Positions 32,907 to 44,395 of a DNA stretch of 64,000 bases are shown here, piece after piece; the first letter of the stretch is position 1; each line of letters begins with the position of its first letter. A program made the translations under genes and the position numbers. A model generated the notes under the pieces. That model saw nothing but the letters and a program-made list of their open reading frames with translations, was not told the origin of the DNA and ran no database searches. The stretch comes from Diphasiastrum complanatum (lineage: Eukaryota > Streptophyta > Lycopodiopsida > Lycopodiales > Lycopodiaceae), in the NCBI GenBank assembly GCA_029204225.1, contig CM055102.1, positions 48,642,870 through 48,706,869 on the forward strand. The letters are read 5' to 3'.

Positions 32907-33603
32907 ATGGCAATTTATGAGCAGCTTGCCCAAATCTTGATGCTTTCTGGAGAAACTCTCAAGGGCTACACTACATGATTTGCCAAAATGGTGGGAGATT
33001 GGAATTGTGGTCTTCCTGGTCACCACAAAATGGCATTTTTCTATGCTAGATTACCGCACGAGATCAAAATTGGTTTGTCACCCTTTACAACATATACCAG
33101 TCCAAACAAACTTTGTAAGGCAGCTGCTATTGTAGAAGCACAGATCTTGCACACACCATCACAGCCCATATCCAACATTCAAACAATCAAGGATGATAGA
33201 GCATCTAATCCACAAGATGCCACAGACAATGCTAGCCAAAGTACTAGCAACATGGATGATCAGATGCAAGTTGTCAGTGACACAGATGAGATGTGCAGTC
33301 AATCTGATTACCTCCCAGAACCACAAATTGTCAATCGGAAGATCTGACTACTGGACCAGTGCCATTATTGTTCTGGAGAACATCCAACACCTCAATGTCC
33401 AATTCGGAATCCGAGATTATGAAATCAATCCAATAAGGGAATTTTGGAGATTGGAAATCAATCAACAAAACCCTCCTCTATGCCATCTAGCTTGCCATCA
33501 GATCGCTCCTCCAAAGAAAATGGATCGGTCTCAGGACTTTCATAATCTTCTCTAGTGGCTAAGTAAGGTTTGGTGGAAGTATTCATTATATCAGCGAGCG
33601 GAC
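32907..33603 (+). pseudogene. Gag of gag-only family (copy B), truncated by copia-like insertion
   Basis: It starts MAIYEQLAQILMLSGETLKG. An in-frame TGA at 32976-32978 stands where copies A and C have CGA, a direct example of CGA-to-TGA change. The frame resumes with FAKMVGDWNCGLPGHHKMAF and continues to QIVNRKI, then a broken knuckle. The sequence stops at 33603, where the LTR of the copia-like element begins. Confidence 0.75.
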
Positions 33604-34257
33604 TGTGAGAGATTTCAACTAGGTTAGTCTAGTTTAGTCACATTTTGGTAAATTGTCAATCAGAGGCCAAAACTCATTTTAGACTTAGAGATAAACTTTT
33701 TGAAGTTATATTAGTTTAAAATACATTCAATAAACACTTTTGAAAAGTGTGGGAAAGTTGGTAGTCGAGTTTGAGAGAGATTCAAATTTGAACTTTGGGT
33801 ACATTGAATCTAGACCCAAAAATAGTAGGGTTTACATTTTGGAGGGAAAGCCAAGTGGCCAAATAGGGTTTGGAAACTCTATAAAAGGATGTAACTCGTG
33901 GAGAGACACATCTTCTCTCTTCTCTCTCTCATTTCATCATTATATATGGTTCTCTTTGGGTTCTACTACTCATTGGTGCACTATCTTGGTGTTATCTTGC
34001 AATCTTGTGTAGAGAATGCTCATTTATTGCTATTTTTGGTTCCACACGTGTGAAATACAGTAGGGTACTGTAATTGTACGGACAAAAAACATATTCTATG
34101 TTTTGGTTCATGTTTGATCAATATCTCTTAGAGTTTGCATCTCACTTTGTATGTAGATGCTGATTTTTCTACATTGGCAGGATTGTTGGTTTGCTCCTTA
34201 TTGTAACCAAAGATTTGGGACATGGATTGGATCTTGAATGATCTGAAATCCTTCACA
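33604..34257 (+). repeat. 5' LTR of copia-like element (654 bp)
   Basis: Terminal TGTGA...TCACA. Contains a TATA-like CTCTATAAAAGG (about 33879) and a CT-rich start region. Its first 135 bp match 38429-38564. Confidence 0.88.
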
Positions 34258-34860
34258 TGGTATCAAAGCTCTTGTGTTTCAGGTTATGAAAGGACCAGCC
34301 ATCTTTAGCAAGGATTTTGGAGGAGTTACCAATGCTAGAGCATGCTAGATTGATTTCTACTCAAAATTCAGCATTTTTGCATGTGTAGAATTGATCTTTT
34401 GTAGGTCAAAACTCAATATAGGGTTATATACTTGATCAATTCCGATTTCACACTTGGTTTACTGGAATTAGATGATTTTTGGTGCATCAGGAAGGTCTCA
34501 TTGGAGTCTACAAGAAGATATACCAAGTTTCTAGAAATTGCATGTAGAATTTGCGATATTCAATTTTTTGTGATTTTGTCAAAACCCTAATTTTGATTGG
34601 ATCTCTAGTTTGTGAGGTTACTGAACTTCATTTGAGTGTGTTTCAATCTTAGGAAGTGGCAAGAATCATTAGATTGAGGATAGATCATAGGTTGATCAAG
34701 ATTTCACTATTCTATGTGTTGATTTTCTAGTTAGAAGTGCTAGAAGGGATTTGAGAGGTTCTATATCTTTGTGATTTCTTCTTGAGTTCATTTGTTGACA
34801 TTTGAGAGAGTGCTTTGTGCATTGGAACAGGTTGAAAGAAGAAGATCAGGTCACTTCAAC

Positions 34861-36218
34861 ATGGCTACAAGTGGAGGCTTTATGTTGGAGAGCAATGATA
34901 GGCTTACCTCAATCAACTATTCTACTTGGAAGGTGAGGATGGAGTCCTTATTGGAGATGAATGAGTTGATGGAGATTGTTGCAGGTGTGGAGGAGAGGCC
35001 TCAAGCACCTCAAGATCAAGTGAGGTATGACAAGAGAGCAAAGAAAGCTCTACACATGATCAAGATGAATGTTACCAATGAACTTCTCAAGGAAGTTGGT
35101 AAGTGCACATCATCTTTGGAGGCTTGGGAAGCTTTAAAGAAGCTTTATGAATCCAAGTCTACATCAAGAGTGCTTAATCTTAGGAGGCAAATCTTTCAAA
35201 GTTTGCAAAAGAAAGAAGAGAGTACTCATGCATTTGTTTTGAGGGTTAAAGCATTCAATGATGAGTTAGCATGTATTGATGAAAGCATTAAGGAGGTAGA
35301 ACTTGTTCAAGTTATACTTAATGGCTTGTTGGATGATCATGCTAATCTTGTTCAAAGTTTTTCTATTCAAAAGACTTTGCCAAGTATTGTGGATTTGCAA
35401 GAGATCTTGGTGAATGAGGATTATAGGCTTCAATCAAGAAGAGGTGATCGACATCTCATTATGAAGAGGATGCTATGTACATCAAAGGCAAGTTCAAGGG
35501 CAAAGGCAAAGGCAAGTGGTCTAAAGGGCAAGATCAAGGTGAGACTTCTTCTTTTGGCAAAAAGAAAGATAATTCTAAGTTGAAATGCTTTTATTGTGGA
35601 ATCAAAGGGCATTTTGCAAATGATTGTTTGAAGGAGCAAAGAGATGAAGGTAGCAAGCAAATCAATTTTACTACTAATGATGAGGATCTAGGTGGTGGTG
35701 ATTCTCTTTTGATGTGTTCTTCAAGTCTAATATCAAGTGAAGGTGACAAAGATTCATGGTGGATTGATAGTGGAGCTAGTTCACACATGACTAGTCACAA
35801 GGAGTTCTTTACTTCTTTGGTCACTTATGATGGAGCCAAGAAAGCAATTCACATGGCCAATGGTGGTGAGTGTGTGATTGAAGGTATTGGTTCAATTCCT
35901 ATTTGTCTCTCTACTAATAGGAAAGCAAGACTTGATGGTGTTCTTTACATTCCTTCACTTTCAAAGAATTTTCTAAGTGTTGGTCAAATGATAAAGAAAG
36001 GATACATGGTAAAGTTTGGTGGTGATGCTTGTTTCATTACAAAGGAAGAAATCTTGGTTGCTAGGGGCAATAGACAAGGTAAACTTTTCAAGCTTGATGC
36101 TTTTGTTATGGCTAACAAAAAGGATGGAATGGAAAAGGAGATTGGTCTCAACTTTCCAAAGTTACCTTTTAGCATCAATAAGATTGGTGGATCTTATGCA
36201 AAGTCTAACTTATGTTAG
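34861..36218 (+). pseudogene. Copia-type gag and protease (gag-pre-integrase region)
   Basis: Gag starts MATSGGFMLESNDRL, with STWKVRMESLL and a DUF4219/UBN2-like body (EAWEALKKLYES, LRRQIFQSLQ). A one-base frame change near 35440-35480 leads to KGKGKGKWSKGQ, the zinc knuckle CFYCGIKGHFANDC, then the protease block WWIDSGASSHMTSH with the DSGA catalytic signature, and the gag-pre-integrase region ending in RGNRQGKLFKLD. The frame stops at TAG 36216-36218, where integrase should start. The frame change could be a decay event. Confidence 0.85.
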
Positions 36219-36219
36219 A

Positions 36220-37608
36220 TCTAGGTCAAGATCTAATATGCTTCTTAGAGATGTTCATCTTTGTGCTAACTTGGCTAGTCTTGAGGATAATGATGGTGTT
36301 TCAAAGGTTCTTCATGGCAAGTGCAAGCATGCAAAAGGTAAGGAAAGAGCTAACTTCATCAATGGAGGTGAAGTTTCTTTCTTGGAAAAGATTGTTGCTA
36401 ATGATTTTTTTGATCATATGGAAAAAGATGTTGCTAGGTGCATTAATGAAGGAGGTGGTTCTTCTACATTCTTTTGTGATGATTCCAAGAAAGTCATTTT
36501 TGCAGCAAGTGGAGTCACATTTCTTCATAAAGAAAGTAGATCAAATGGTTCTATCAAGAGACTTGGTGAGGGAGATAGTCACAAGTCAAGAAGAAGAGAA
36601 GTATGTGAAGAGTTCAAAGTAGGATGTACTTTGAATGATGTCATTGTGAATGATAGTGAGGAGGAATCATTATCATATGATTCATTACCTAAAACATTGG
36701 ATAGAAGTTCTTGTTTGAAGAAAGAGAGTACTTCAATCATCCTTATGTTGAAGGTACTAATCATTTTTTTCATGGCTTCTAATGTCTTTGAGGTTTCTAC
36801 TCCTTATGATGCAATCATTAAGAGGGAGTCTTATGAAGGAAAGAGCAATGAAAGATTGGTTCTTGGGAAGATCCAAGGCATGGATCTCACATCTCTTCAT
36901 CAACTCAAAGGATTCTATGATTGTGAATTGATCACTCATGATCGAGAAGGCAAAAGGTTGGTTGGAGAAGACTACATGGAACAAATCGAGAGGCAATTTC
37001 TTCAAGACAAGGGAGATCTCATTGGTGAGCTTATTGAGGTTTTGTATGAACTCAAGAGGGCTGGATTTCTTAGTTTTGATACTCATCTTCACCTACTCTA
37101 CTTCATGTTGGATGGAAAGTTTGGAATCTTTCTTTTGATTTATGATGGTGACATTGGCAACATTGTTTTCACTAACCTTTGTGGAAATTCGACATCAAGC
37201 ACTGATGAGTTCTTGTTGGATCTAGATCATATGTTTGAGAGGGAGTATTTCCAGAGGTTCAGGTCTAAATATATTCATATTTTTGATATCTTTGATGACC
37301 AAGAGAAAGGTAAGCAAGTGGAAGCGACTCATTTTGCCTTACTCACATGTTTTAGAGAATTTTCTTGTGTAGATGATGCTATGCAAGTGGATATTGGTTC
37401 TCATGGTTTTCATACTGGAAAAGCAAGTAATGGATCTGGAAAAAAAAGTGTGTTTAGTGACTTTGATGGTCAAGAGGAAGATCAAGAGGTTGGTCTCAAA
37501 GGGCTTCAACGACACAAAAGGAAAGGTGGCAATTTGGAGCTAGTCAAGAGCATCAAAGGAAGGTTATTTGGCAAAGATGTTATGGATCTGTTCTTGAAGC
37601 TTATTTAA
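36220..37608 (+). CDS. Long unrecognised ORF replacing pol in the copia-like element
   Basis: An uninterrupted frame of more than 450 codons begins with a segment rich in Met, Leu and Asn (MLLRDVHLCANLASL) and ends DVMDLFLKLI. It is acidic-to-mixed, Ser- and Lys-rich in the middle, with alternating helices (YMEQIERQFLQDKGDL, IGELIEVLYELKRAG). I see no integrase HHCC, no DDE, no YVDD RT box and no RNase H signature. It occupies the place of pol. It may be captured host sequence or an accessory ORF. Being open while gag is frame-shifted suggests either recent capture or chance survival. Confidence 0.5.
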   Translation, partial: SRSRSNMLLRDVHLCANLASLEDNDGVSKVLHGKCKHAKGKERANFINGGEVSFLEKIVANDFFDHMEKDVARCINEGGGSSTFFCDDSKKVIFAASGVTFLHKESRSNGSIKRLGEGDSHKSRRREVCEEFKVGCTLNDVIVNDSEEESLSYDSLPKTLDRSSCLKKESTSIILMLKVLIIFFMASNVFEVSTPYDAIIKRESYEGKSNERLVLGKIQGMDLTSLHQLKGFYDCELITHDREGKRLVGEDYMEQIERQFLQDKGDLIGELIEVLYELKRAGFLSFDTHLHLLYFMLDGKFGIFLLIYDGDIGNIVFTNLCGNSTSSTDEFLLDLDHMFEREYFQRFRSKYIHIFDIFDDQEKGKQVEATHFALLTCFREFSCVDDAMQVDIGSHGFHTGKASNGSGKKSVFSDFDGQEEDQEVGLKGLQRHKRKGGNLELVKSIKGRLFGKDVMDLFLKLI

Positions 37609-37662
37609 GACTCAAGTAAGGTCAAAGGAGCAACAAGGAAGTGTTGTTCAAGTTTACTATAC

Positions 37663-38433
37663 TTGTTCTATCTCATGTTTGAGCTATTTCATGTGGATGT
37701 GTGCAAATTGTCAAGATATGGACAAACTAACTACATTGCCTTGCAATATATTATTGTTGGAATTGTACTAGCATTCTTGGCTGGTTTTGCTGATGGAAAT
37801 GAGGCTAATGGAGGCTCATTATATCACTCATCCATGATCAAGTTCTCAAGTGTTGAGCCACTTGGTGCCAATACTTGGAGATTGTCAATTTTTGGTGAAT
37901 TCATGGTCATTTTCTTGTGTCAAGTAGATCTTGAAGATGGACTAGTGCAGCCTACTTGGTTTATGGAGTCATGTGGTGCTGGATTTGCATCATTAATGTA
38001 CTCACCTACTCATGGATTTCCAATGTTTGATGGTTTCTTGTGGCAAGACGGAGATGGAGGCTCATTCATGGAGTTTTATGGTGGAGACATATCAAGAAAG
38101 GACAAAGTTGGAGGAGACAAGCAAGCAAATGGCCATCACTCACATTTATTGTTTGGTTGCTGTAATTTTCCAGAGAGTTCAAAGCTTGAAACATGGAGGA
38201 ATCATTTCATTCACATTCTATTTGGTTCTTCATGTTCTAGTTATATCTTGATGTGTAAAATTGATGTAAGAAATAGTGAAGCATCCAATTTGGACACTAT
38301 TCTCTATATCAATTGTGAAAGATACTTTAGAACCTTAGAAAGAAGATCTATACTTAGGATGGAGATCATTCTAAAGTTGGATCAAAGTTCTATTGTCAAA
38401 ACTATGCCAAAACTAGTTGAAGAGGGAGTGTGA
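37663..38433 (+). CDS. Second unrecognised ORF of the copia-like element
   Basis: An open frame of about 256 codons with a hydrophobic segment near its N terminus (YIIVGIVLAFLAGFA) and Gly/Trp/Phe-rich sequence (GFLWQDGDGGSFMEFYGG). It ends KLVEEGV directly over the polypurine tract, exactly as copia pol normally ends. The last 20 codons may therefore be a relic of pol. No family recognised. Confidence 0.4.
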   Translation: MFYLMFELFHVDVCKLSRYGQTNYIALQYIIVGIVLAFLAGFADGNEANGGSLYHSSMIKFSSVEPLGANTWRLSIFGEFMVIFLCQVDLEDGLVQPTWFMESCGAGFASLMYSPTHGFPMFDGFLWQDGDGGSFMEFYGGDISRKDKVGGDKQANGHHSHLLFGCCNFPESSKLETWRNHFIHILFGSSCSSYILMCKIDVRNSEASNLDTILYINCERYFRTLERRSILRMEIILKLDQSSIVKTMPKLVEEGV

Positions 38434-38564
38434 GAGATTTCAACTAGTTTAGTCACATTTTGGTAAATTGTCAATAAGAGGCCAAAACTCATTTTAGACT
38501 TAGAGATAAACTTTTTGAAGTTATATTAGTTTAAAATACATTCAATAAACACTTTTAGAAAGTG
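38429..38564 (+). repeat. Truncated 3' LTR of copia-like element
   Basis: It starts TGTGAGAGATTTCAACTAG and matches the first part of 33604-34257, then switches at about 38565 to an LTR of the tRNA-Asp family. Confidence 0.85.
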
Positions 38565-38569
38565 ACCTG

Positions 38570-38837
38570 GACTTAGTTAGAATAAATTAATTAAAAAGCC
38601 CAATGTCAAGTTCATAAGGTTCTAAGTTAAAAGGGAATCTCTCAAACTCACATGAATCATGTGAGTTTGGCCCTTTTCCTAATGAACCATTAGATTGAAG
38701 TTCAATTAGTTTGAAGGGCTAGGATGCCATTGTAAATAGGCCAATGAGAGCCAAGATGGCCCTCTCTCCTCAACTATATAAGGAGGCCATTTCCCATTGT
38801 ACATATCTTCTATTCTTCTCAATAAAGCTCTCCTTCT

Positions 38838-38898
<61 letters not shown>

Positions 38899-39132
38899 CA
38901 AGGTTGATTGGTGCATAGCTATGGGTAGGCGCGCGAGCCCCTATAGCCCCAACCATCCTTGGTGAGCTCTCTTCTCCCTTTCTCTCTCTCTATTCTCTCT
39001 CTCTCTAAACTCTCTCTCCTCTCTCCTCTCTCTCATCACTCCTTCCTCTCTATCTCCCTTCTCTCTCTCTTGCTATGCAAGTGTGCACGGGCGGCTCCCA
39101 GTGAACGGACCCCTATACTACGACGGACAACA
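38570..39132 (+). repeat. LTR of tRNA-Asp family, 5'-truncated
   Basis: It begins inside the LTR at CTTAGTTAGAATAAATTA, holds the TATA-like CTATATAAGG (38774 region), AATAAAG and a CT microsatellite (38840-38896), and ends GGACAACA. A primer site TTGGCGCCGTTGACGGGGA follows (39134-39152). Confidence 0.8.
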
Positions 39133-39670
39133 ATTGGCGCCGTTGACGGGGAGCGCCAACGTTGCTCACCGCATAGCTGCTTTCCTTTTTTCCACTCTTC
39201 TCTACTTCCTCTCCTCACCTCCTCTTTTTCCCCATTCTTCGGAATCTTCCAAGTCCATTACAAAAAACCCAAGCCCTCAAGGAATTAATTTTGTTTTTTT
39301 TTTTAAGCTATATATTGTGTCAGATTTTTTCAAATTGCTCAGTGTTTTTCATTGCCGTATTCTCAGTTTTGATATGGATGTTGCAACCCTCTCTTAAAAA
39401 AAAAAAAATCTCTCTCTTTGCTACCCTTCTCTATCAAAATTGAAATTACGGCAATGAAAAACACTGAGCAATTTAAAAACATTTGACACAATATGTAACT
39501 TAAAAAAAAAAAAAATAATCCCTTGAGGGCTTTGGTTTTTTGTAATGGACTTGGAAGATTCCGAAGAATGGGGAAAAAGAGGAGTTGAGGGGAGGAAGTA
39601 GAGAAGAGTGGAAAAAAGAAAAGTAGCTATGCGGTGACCAATGTTGGCGCTCCCAGGCAACGGCGCCAAT
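39133..39670. repeat. Palindrome of two interior fragments (centre near 39412)
   Basis: 39133-39400 (plus) and 39420-39670 (minus) are the same leader in opposite orientation, each beginning with a tRNA-Asp primer site. They meet at an A/T run. With the LTRs on both sides the arms extend further (38700-39400 against 39420-40130). Confidence 0.75.
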
Positions 39671-39766
39671 TGTTGTCCGTCGTAGTATAGGGGTCCGTTC
39701 ACTGGGAGCCACCCATGCACACTTGCATAGCAAGAGAGAGAGAAGGGAGATAGAGAGGAAGGAGTG

Positions 39767-39848
<82 letters not shown>

Positions 39849-39924
39849 GAGAAGAGAGTTCACCAAGGATGGTTGGGGCTAGAGGGGCTTGAGCGCCTAC
39901 CCATAGCTATGCACCAATCAACCT

Positions 39925-39982
<58 letters not shown>

Positions 39983-40260
39983 TATTGAGAAGAATAGAAG
40001 ATATGTAATATGTGAAATGGCCTCCTTATATAGTTGAGGAGAGAGGGCCATCTTGGCTCTCATTGGCCAATTTACAATGGCATCCTAGCCCTTCAAACTA
40101 ATTGAACTTCAATCTAATGGTTCATTAGGAAAAGGGCCAAACTCACATGATTCATGTGAGTTTGAGAGATTCTTTTTTAACTTAGAACCTTATGAACTTG
40201 ACTTTGGGCTTTTTAATTAATTTATTCTAACTAAGGCCCCAAGTCTTTTATTCAAGTTCT
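39671..40260 (-). repeat. LTR of tRNA-Asp family (minus), truncated at its 5' end
   Basis: It starts (plus strand) TGTTGTCCGTCGTAGTATAG and runs to CAAGTTCT at 40260, with microsatellites at 39778-39844 and 39928-39979. It lacks the TGTTGTGGG end because it meets 40261 head-to-head. Confidence 0.8.
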
Positions 40261-40558
40261 TGGGGCCTTAGTTAGAATAAAAGACTTGGGGCCTTAGTTA
40301 GAATAAATTAATTAAAAAGCCCAAAGTCAAGTTCATAAGGTTCTAAGTTAAAAGGGAATCTCTCAAACTCACATGAATCATTTGAGTTTGGCCCTTTTCC
40401 TAATGAACCATTAGATTGAAGTTCAATTAGTTTGAAGGGCTAGGATGCCATTGTAAATAGGCCAATGAGAGCCAAGATGGCCCTCTCTCCTCAGCTATAT
40501 AAGGAGGCCATTTCGGATTGTACATATCTTCTATTCTTCTCAATAAATCTCTCCTTCT

Positions 40559-40641
<83 letters not shown>

Positions 40642-40880
40642 AGGTTGATTGGTGCATAGCTATGGGTAGGGGCTCGAGCCCCTATAGCCCCAACCATCCA
40701 TGGTGAACTCTCTTCTCCCTTTCTCTCTCTCTACTCTCTCTCTCTCTCTCTCTCAACTCTCTCTCCTCTCTCCTCTTTCTCATCACTCCTTCCTCTCTAT
40801 CTCTCTTCTCTCTCTCTTGCTATGCAGGTGTGCACGGGGTGCCTCCCAGTGAACGGACCCCTATACTACGACGGACAACA
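40261..40880 (+). repeat. LTR of tRNA-Asp family (plus), 5' LTR of short element
   Basis: It begins TGGGGCCTTAGTTAG in head-to-head contact with the minus LTR, contains a long CT microsatellite (40561-40640), and ends GGACAACA at 40880 before the primer site TTGGCGCCGTTGCCGGGGA. Confidence 0.8.
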
Positions 40881-41304
40881 ATTGGCGCCGTTGCCGGGGA
40901 GCGCCAACGTTGCTCACCGCATAGCTGCTTTTCTTTTTTCCACTCTTCTCTACTTCCTCCCCTCACCCCCTCTTTTTCCCCATTCTTCGGAATCTTCCAA
41001 GTCCATTACAAAAAACCCAAGCCCGCAAGAGATTGATTTTGTTTTTTCTTTTAAGCTATATATTGTGTCAGATTTTTTCAAATTGCTTAGTGTTTTTTAT
41101 TGCCGTAATCTCAGTTTTGATATGGATCAACCTTCCTTTGAAAAAAAAAAAATCCACGCTTTTATCCATTTTACGTAAGCGAATTTTATCCATGCTTTTC
41201 CCGAAGTACCCATGTCCCAGCAATAAAAGAACCGACAATAGCGCCCCTTCACGAGAGTTGCAGCCTAGTGCCGAGGGACCGGCACTACTTTGGGTCATGG
41301 ACCC
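40881..41304 (+). mobile_element. 424-bp interior of a TRIM-like element
   Basis: Primer site (40882-40900), leader, poly-A tract, and the LTR-adjacent hairpin at 41267-41286. It is flanked by LTRs 40261-40880 and 41305-41921, giving a miniature non-coding LTR element of about 1.7 kb. No gene. Confidence 0.65.
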
Positions 41305-41921
41305 TGTTGTGAGTATTTCCTGCACAATAATGAACAAGTGGGTCCCACCACTTGAAATACTGTTGGCCAAGCCTTACCTAGTGGGCCTCCCCACAGTGCA
41401 GTGTATAGTTAAATAATAATTGTGAGGGCACTAGTGTCCTGCGTGTGTAAGCCCAACCCAATGAGCACGCAAAATGGTCAGTTAGAACTTGAATAAAAGA
41501 CTTGGGGCCTTAGTTAGAATAAATCAATTAAAAAGCCCAATGTCAAGTTCATAAGGTTTTAAGTTAAAAGGGAATCTCTCAAACTCACATGAATCATGTG
41601 AGTTTGGCCCTTTTCCTAATGAACCATTAGATTGAAGTTCAATAAGTTTGAAGGGCTAGGATGCCATTGTAAATAGGCCAATGAGAGCCAAGATGGCCCT
41701 CTCTCCTCAACTATATAAGGAGGCCATTGTACATATCTTCTATTGTTCTCAATAAAGCTCTCCTTCTCTCTCTCTCTCTAAACTCTCTCTCCTCTCTCCT
41801 CTCTCCTCTCTCTCATCACTCCTTTCTCTCTATCTCCCTTCTCTCTCTCTCTCTCTCTTGCTATGCAGGTGTGCACGGGGCGGCTCCTAGTGAACGGACC
41901 CCTATACTACGACGGACAAGA
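41305..41921 (+). repeat. LTR of tRNA-Asp family (shared by short element and gag copy C)
   Basis: It starts TGTTGTGAGTATTT and ends GGACAAGA (mutated from CAACA). CT microsatellite much shortened. It is followed by the primer site TTGGCGCCGTTGCCGGGGA (41923-41941). Confidence 0.82.
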
Positions 41922-42389
41922 ATTGGCGCCGTTGCCGGGGAGCGCCAACGTTGCTCACCGCATAGCTGCTTTTCTTTTTTCCACTCTTCTCTACTTCCTC
42001 CCCTCACCTCCTCTTTTTCCCCATTCTTCGGAATCTTCCAAGTCCATTACAAAAAACCCAAGCCCGCAAGGGATTAATTTTGTTTTTTCTTTTAAGGTAT
42101 ATATTGTGTCATATTTTTTCAAATTGCTCAGTGTTTTTTACTGCCGTAATCTCAGTTTTGATATGAATCAACCTTCCTTTAAAAAAAAAAAAGTCTCTCT
42201 CTTTGCTACCCCTCTCTATGTGCTTCCCCTCCCTTCACCACCCTGCCTCGTTCCCTCCCATCGCTCCTTTCCTTCCATCCTCCTCATCATCAATTCCCTC
42301 ATATACATTTCAAAAACTGCATCCCCCAATCTCTCTCTCGTACATCACCACACCACTCCATATCATCTTCATCTTGCACACAATAGGCC

Positions 42390-43704
42390 ATGGCAATTTA
42401 TGAGCAACTTGCCCAATTCTCGATGCTTTCCGGAGAAACTCTCAAGGGCTACACTGCACGATTTGCCAAAATGGTGGGAGATTGGAATTCTGGTCTTCCT
42501 AGTCACCACAAAATGGCATTTTTCTATGCCGGATTACCGCACGAGATCAAGATTGGTATGTCACCCTTTACAACATATACCAGTCCAAATGAACTTTGTA
42601 AGATAGCCGCTATTGCAGAAGCACAGATCTTGCACACACCATTACAGCCCATATCCAACATTCAAACAATCAGGGATGATAGAGCATCTAATCCACAAGA
42701 TGCCACAGATAATGCTAGCCAAAGTACTAGCAACACGGACGATCAGATGCAAGTTGTCAGTGACACAGATGAGATGTGCAGTTAATCTGATTACCTCCCA
42801 GAACCACAAATTGCCAATCGAAAGATCCGACAACTGGACCAGTGCCATTATTGTTTTAGAAAACATCCAACACCCCAATGTTGTTCGGAATCCGAGATTA
42901 CGAAATCAATCCAATAAGGAAATTCTGGAGATTGGAAATCAATCAACAAAACCCTCATCTATGCCATCTAGCTTGCCATCAGATCGCTCCTCCAAAGAAA
43001 ATGGATCAGTCTCAAGACTTTCAGAATCTTCTCTAGTGGCTAAGCAAGGTTCGGTGGAAGTATTGGTTATACTAGTGAGCGGACCATCCCATTCAGGGGA
43101 AGTTCAAACTGGATCACCACTATATTACTTGAAAGATATCAAAGGAGACCTAATACCGGTGTACGCGCATCAATTGAGACGTGACGGAATCTTACACACG
43201 GTACGGTGTTTCGGATGTGGAGGTAAACATCGTAGATCAGAATGTCCACACCGAAATGATCTGTCCTCCTGTTATCATTGGTGTGAACAATGCGGCATCA
43301 ATCACCCATGTCGTGATTGTTCACTAAGAGACTTAATAAAAGCCGTTATGACTCCTACCTGCTTGAATCGGCAACCTACATATGACCATGCAAATCCACC
43401 AACCGAGAAGTGGCACTACAAATGCAAACTTCTAGTGCCACCTGGTTACGAAACAGATGCGAATGGAAGGAATGAGAGAAAGATCCAGAAACAAGTTGAC
43501 ACGGCCACACATGAATCACCAACACCACAGAAGACAGAGTGGGTAAAATCTAGCCAACCAGGGGTAGCGGAAGAAGCAAAAAATTGGCAACAGATGCAAT
43601 CCAGCAGATTCTACCAAGCCTCATTAAACAAATGCTGCCACAACTTCTGGTGGATGAATTACAAAGGGGCCTCACGTCAACCATGCAACTTGAAGGCAAA
43701 CTGA
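42390..43704 (+). pseudogene. Gag of gag-only family (copy C), best preserved
   Basis: Frame 1 starts MAIYEQLAQFSMLSGETL and runs to a TAA at 42783-42785, where the other copies have CAA. It then continues to the knuckle CHYCFRKHPTPQC. Frame 2, shifted +1 and overlapping (open 42613-43704), carries IKGDLIPVYAHQL, CFGCGGKHRRSECPH, CYHWCEQCGINHPC, a conserved PPGYE block and a coiled tail (43584 on: ATDAIQQILPSLIKQMLPQL). The overlap between the frames makes a programmed frameshift, as in other retroelements, an idea worth testing. The leader at 41922-42389 contains the primer site and CT-rich sequence. Gag ends where the polypyrimidine tract begins (43872). Confidence 0.72.
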
Positions 43705-43871
43705 CTACCAGTCAACGCAACGATCCATCTGTACCACCGTCAAGAGAGCAGTCCATTGAGAAAGGAAAGACTAAGGTGGGAGATTGTCCTCAGATTTCAA
43801 CGCAAATCATAAACAAGATCCAACAACAGTCGGAATGTTCCACTCAACATCTGGCCACCACCAAGCTACAT

Positions 43872-44395
43872 CAGGACATGCTCCTGTCTACTGCTCGCTC
43901 CACCGCTGCTCCTGCTGCGATTTCCCTATTTGTCTGTTACTTCGCTCCCTCCTTCTGTTCCACCGCTTCCTACCTCGCCTGTTGTCCCTTTCCTTCCTTC
44001 TCCACTCCCTCCCTCGCTACTGCTCTCCCCTCCCCCTTCTGACACCCTCTCGGCTCGTCCTGCTCCTCCCTACTCCTTCGCTTCCTTTTGCTCTCCTCTG
44101 ATCCCTCCCCCTTCCCACTCCCTTCACCACCCCTTGCTCCTGTTGCGATTTTTTGCCTCCCTGCTGCTCATCTGCCCCCTTCACTCTCGTTCTCTCCTCA
44201 CTCCCCTGCTGCTCTTGCTCCTTCGCTTCCTTTCCTCCTCCCTGCTCGCTTGCTGCTCCTTCCTTCTGCTCTTGTCCACTCCTACCTCGCTTCACCTCGC
44301 TGCTCGTCTGCTCCATCCCTGCTCCTCGGCTGTCTGCGTCGCTCCCGCTCCCTTCCTCTCTATTTGCTGCTCCGTCCCCTTCTTCTTTCCCTCAC
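43872..44395. repeat. Polypyrimidine tract, copy C
   Basis: C/T-only plus strand, homologous to 30888-31775 and inverted to 23560-24215. Here it directly follows gag, unlike in copies A and B, so this element is rearranged. Confidence 0.82.

Larger units (their letters stand above)
33604..38564 (+). mobile_element. Non-autonomous copia-like LTR retrotransposon
   Basis: 5' LTR 33604-34257 (TGTGAGAG to TTCACA), tRNA-Met-type primer site TGGTATCAAAGC (34258-34269), gag and protease region, unrecognised ORFs, polypurine tract GAAGAGGGAG (38419-38428), and a 3' LTR starting at 38429 and cut off at about 38564, where sequence of another LTR family begins. Integrase, RT and RNase H are absent, so it cannot move by itself. 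The left junction falls inside gag of copy B. The right junction is lost. Confidence 0.88.

Noticed and set aside
40427-40657. Arg-Glu repeat ORFs (also near 24484, 24717, 45779 and 45924)
   Set aside because: These are translations of GA microsatellites within LTRs.
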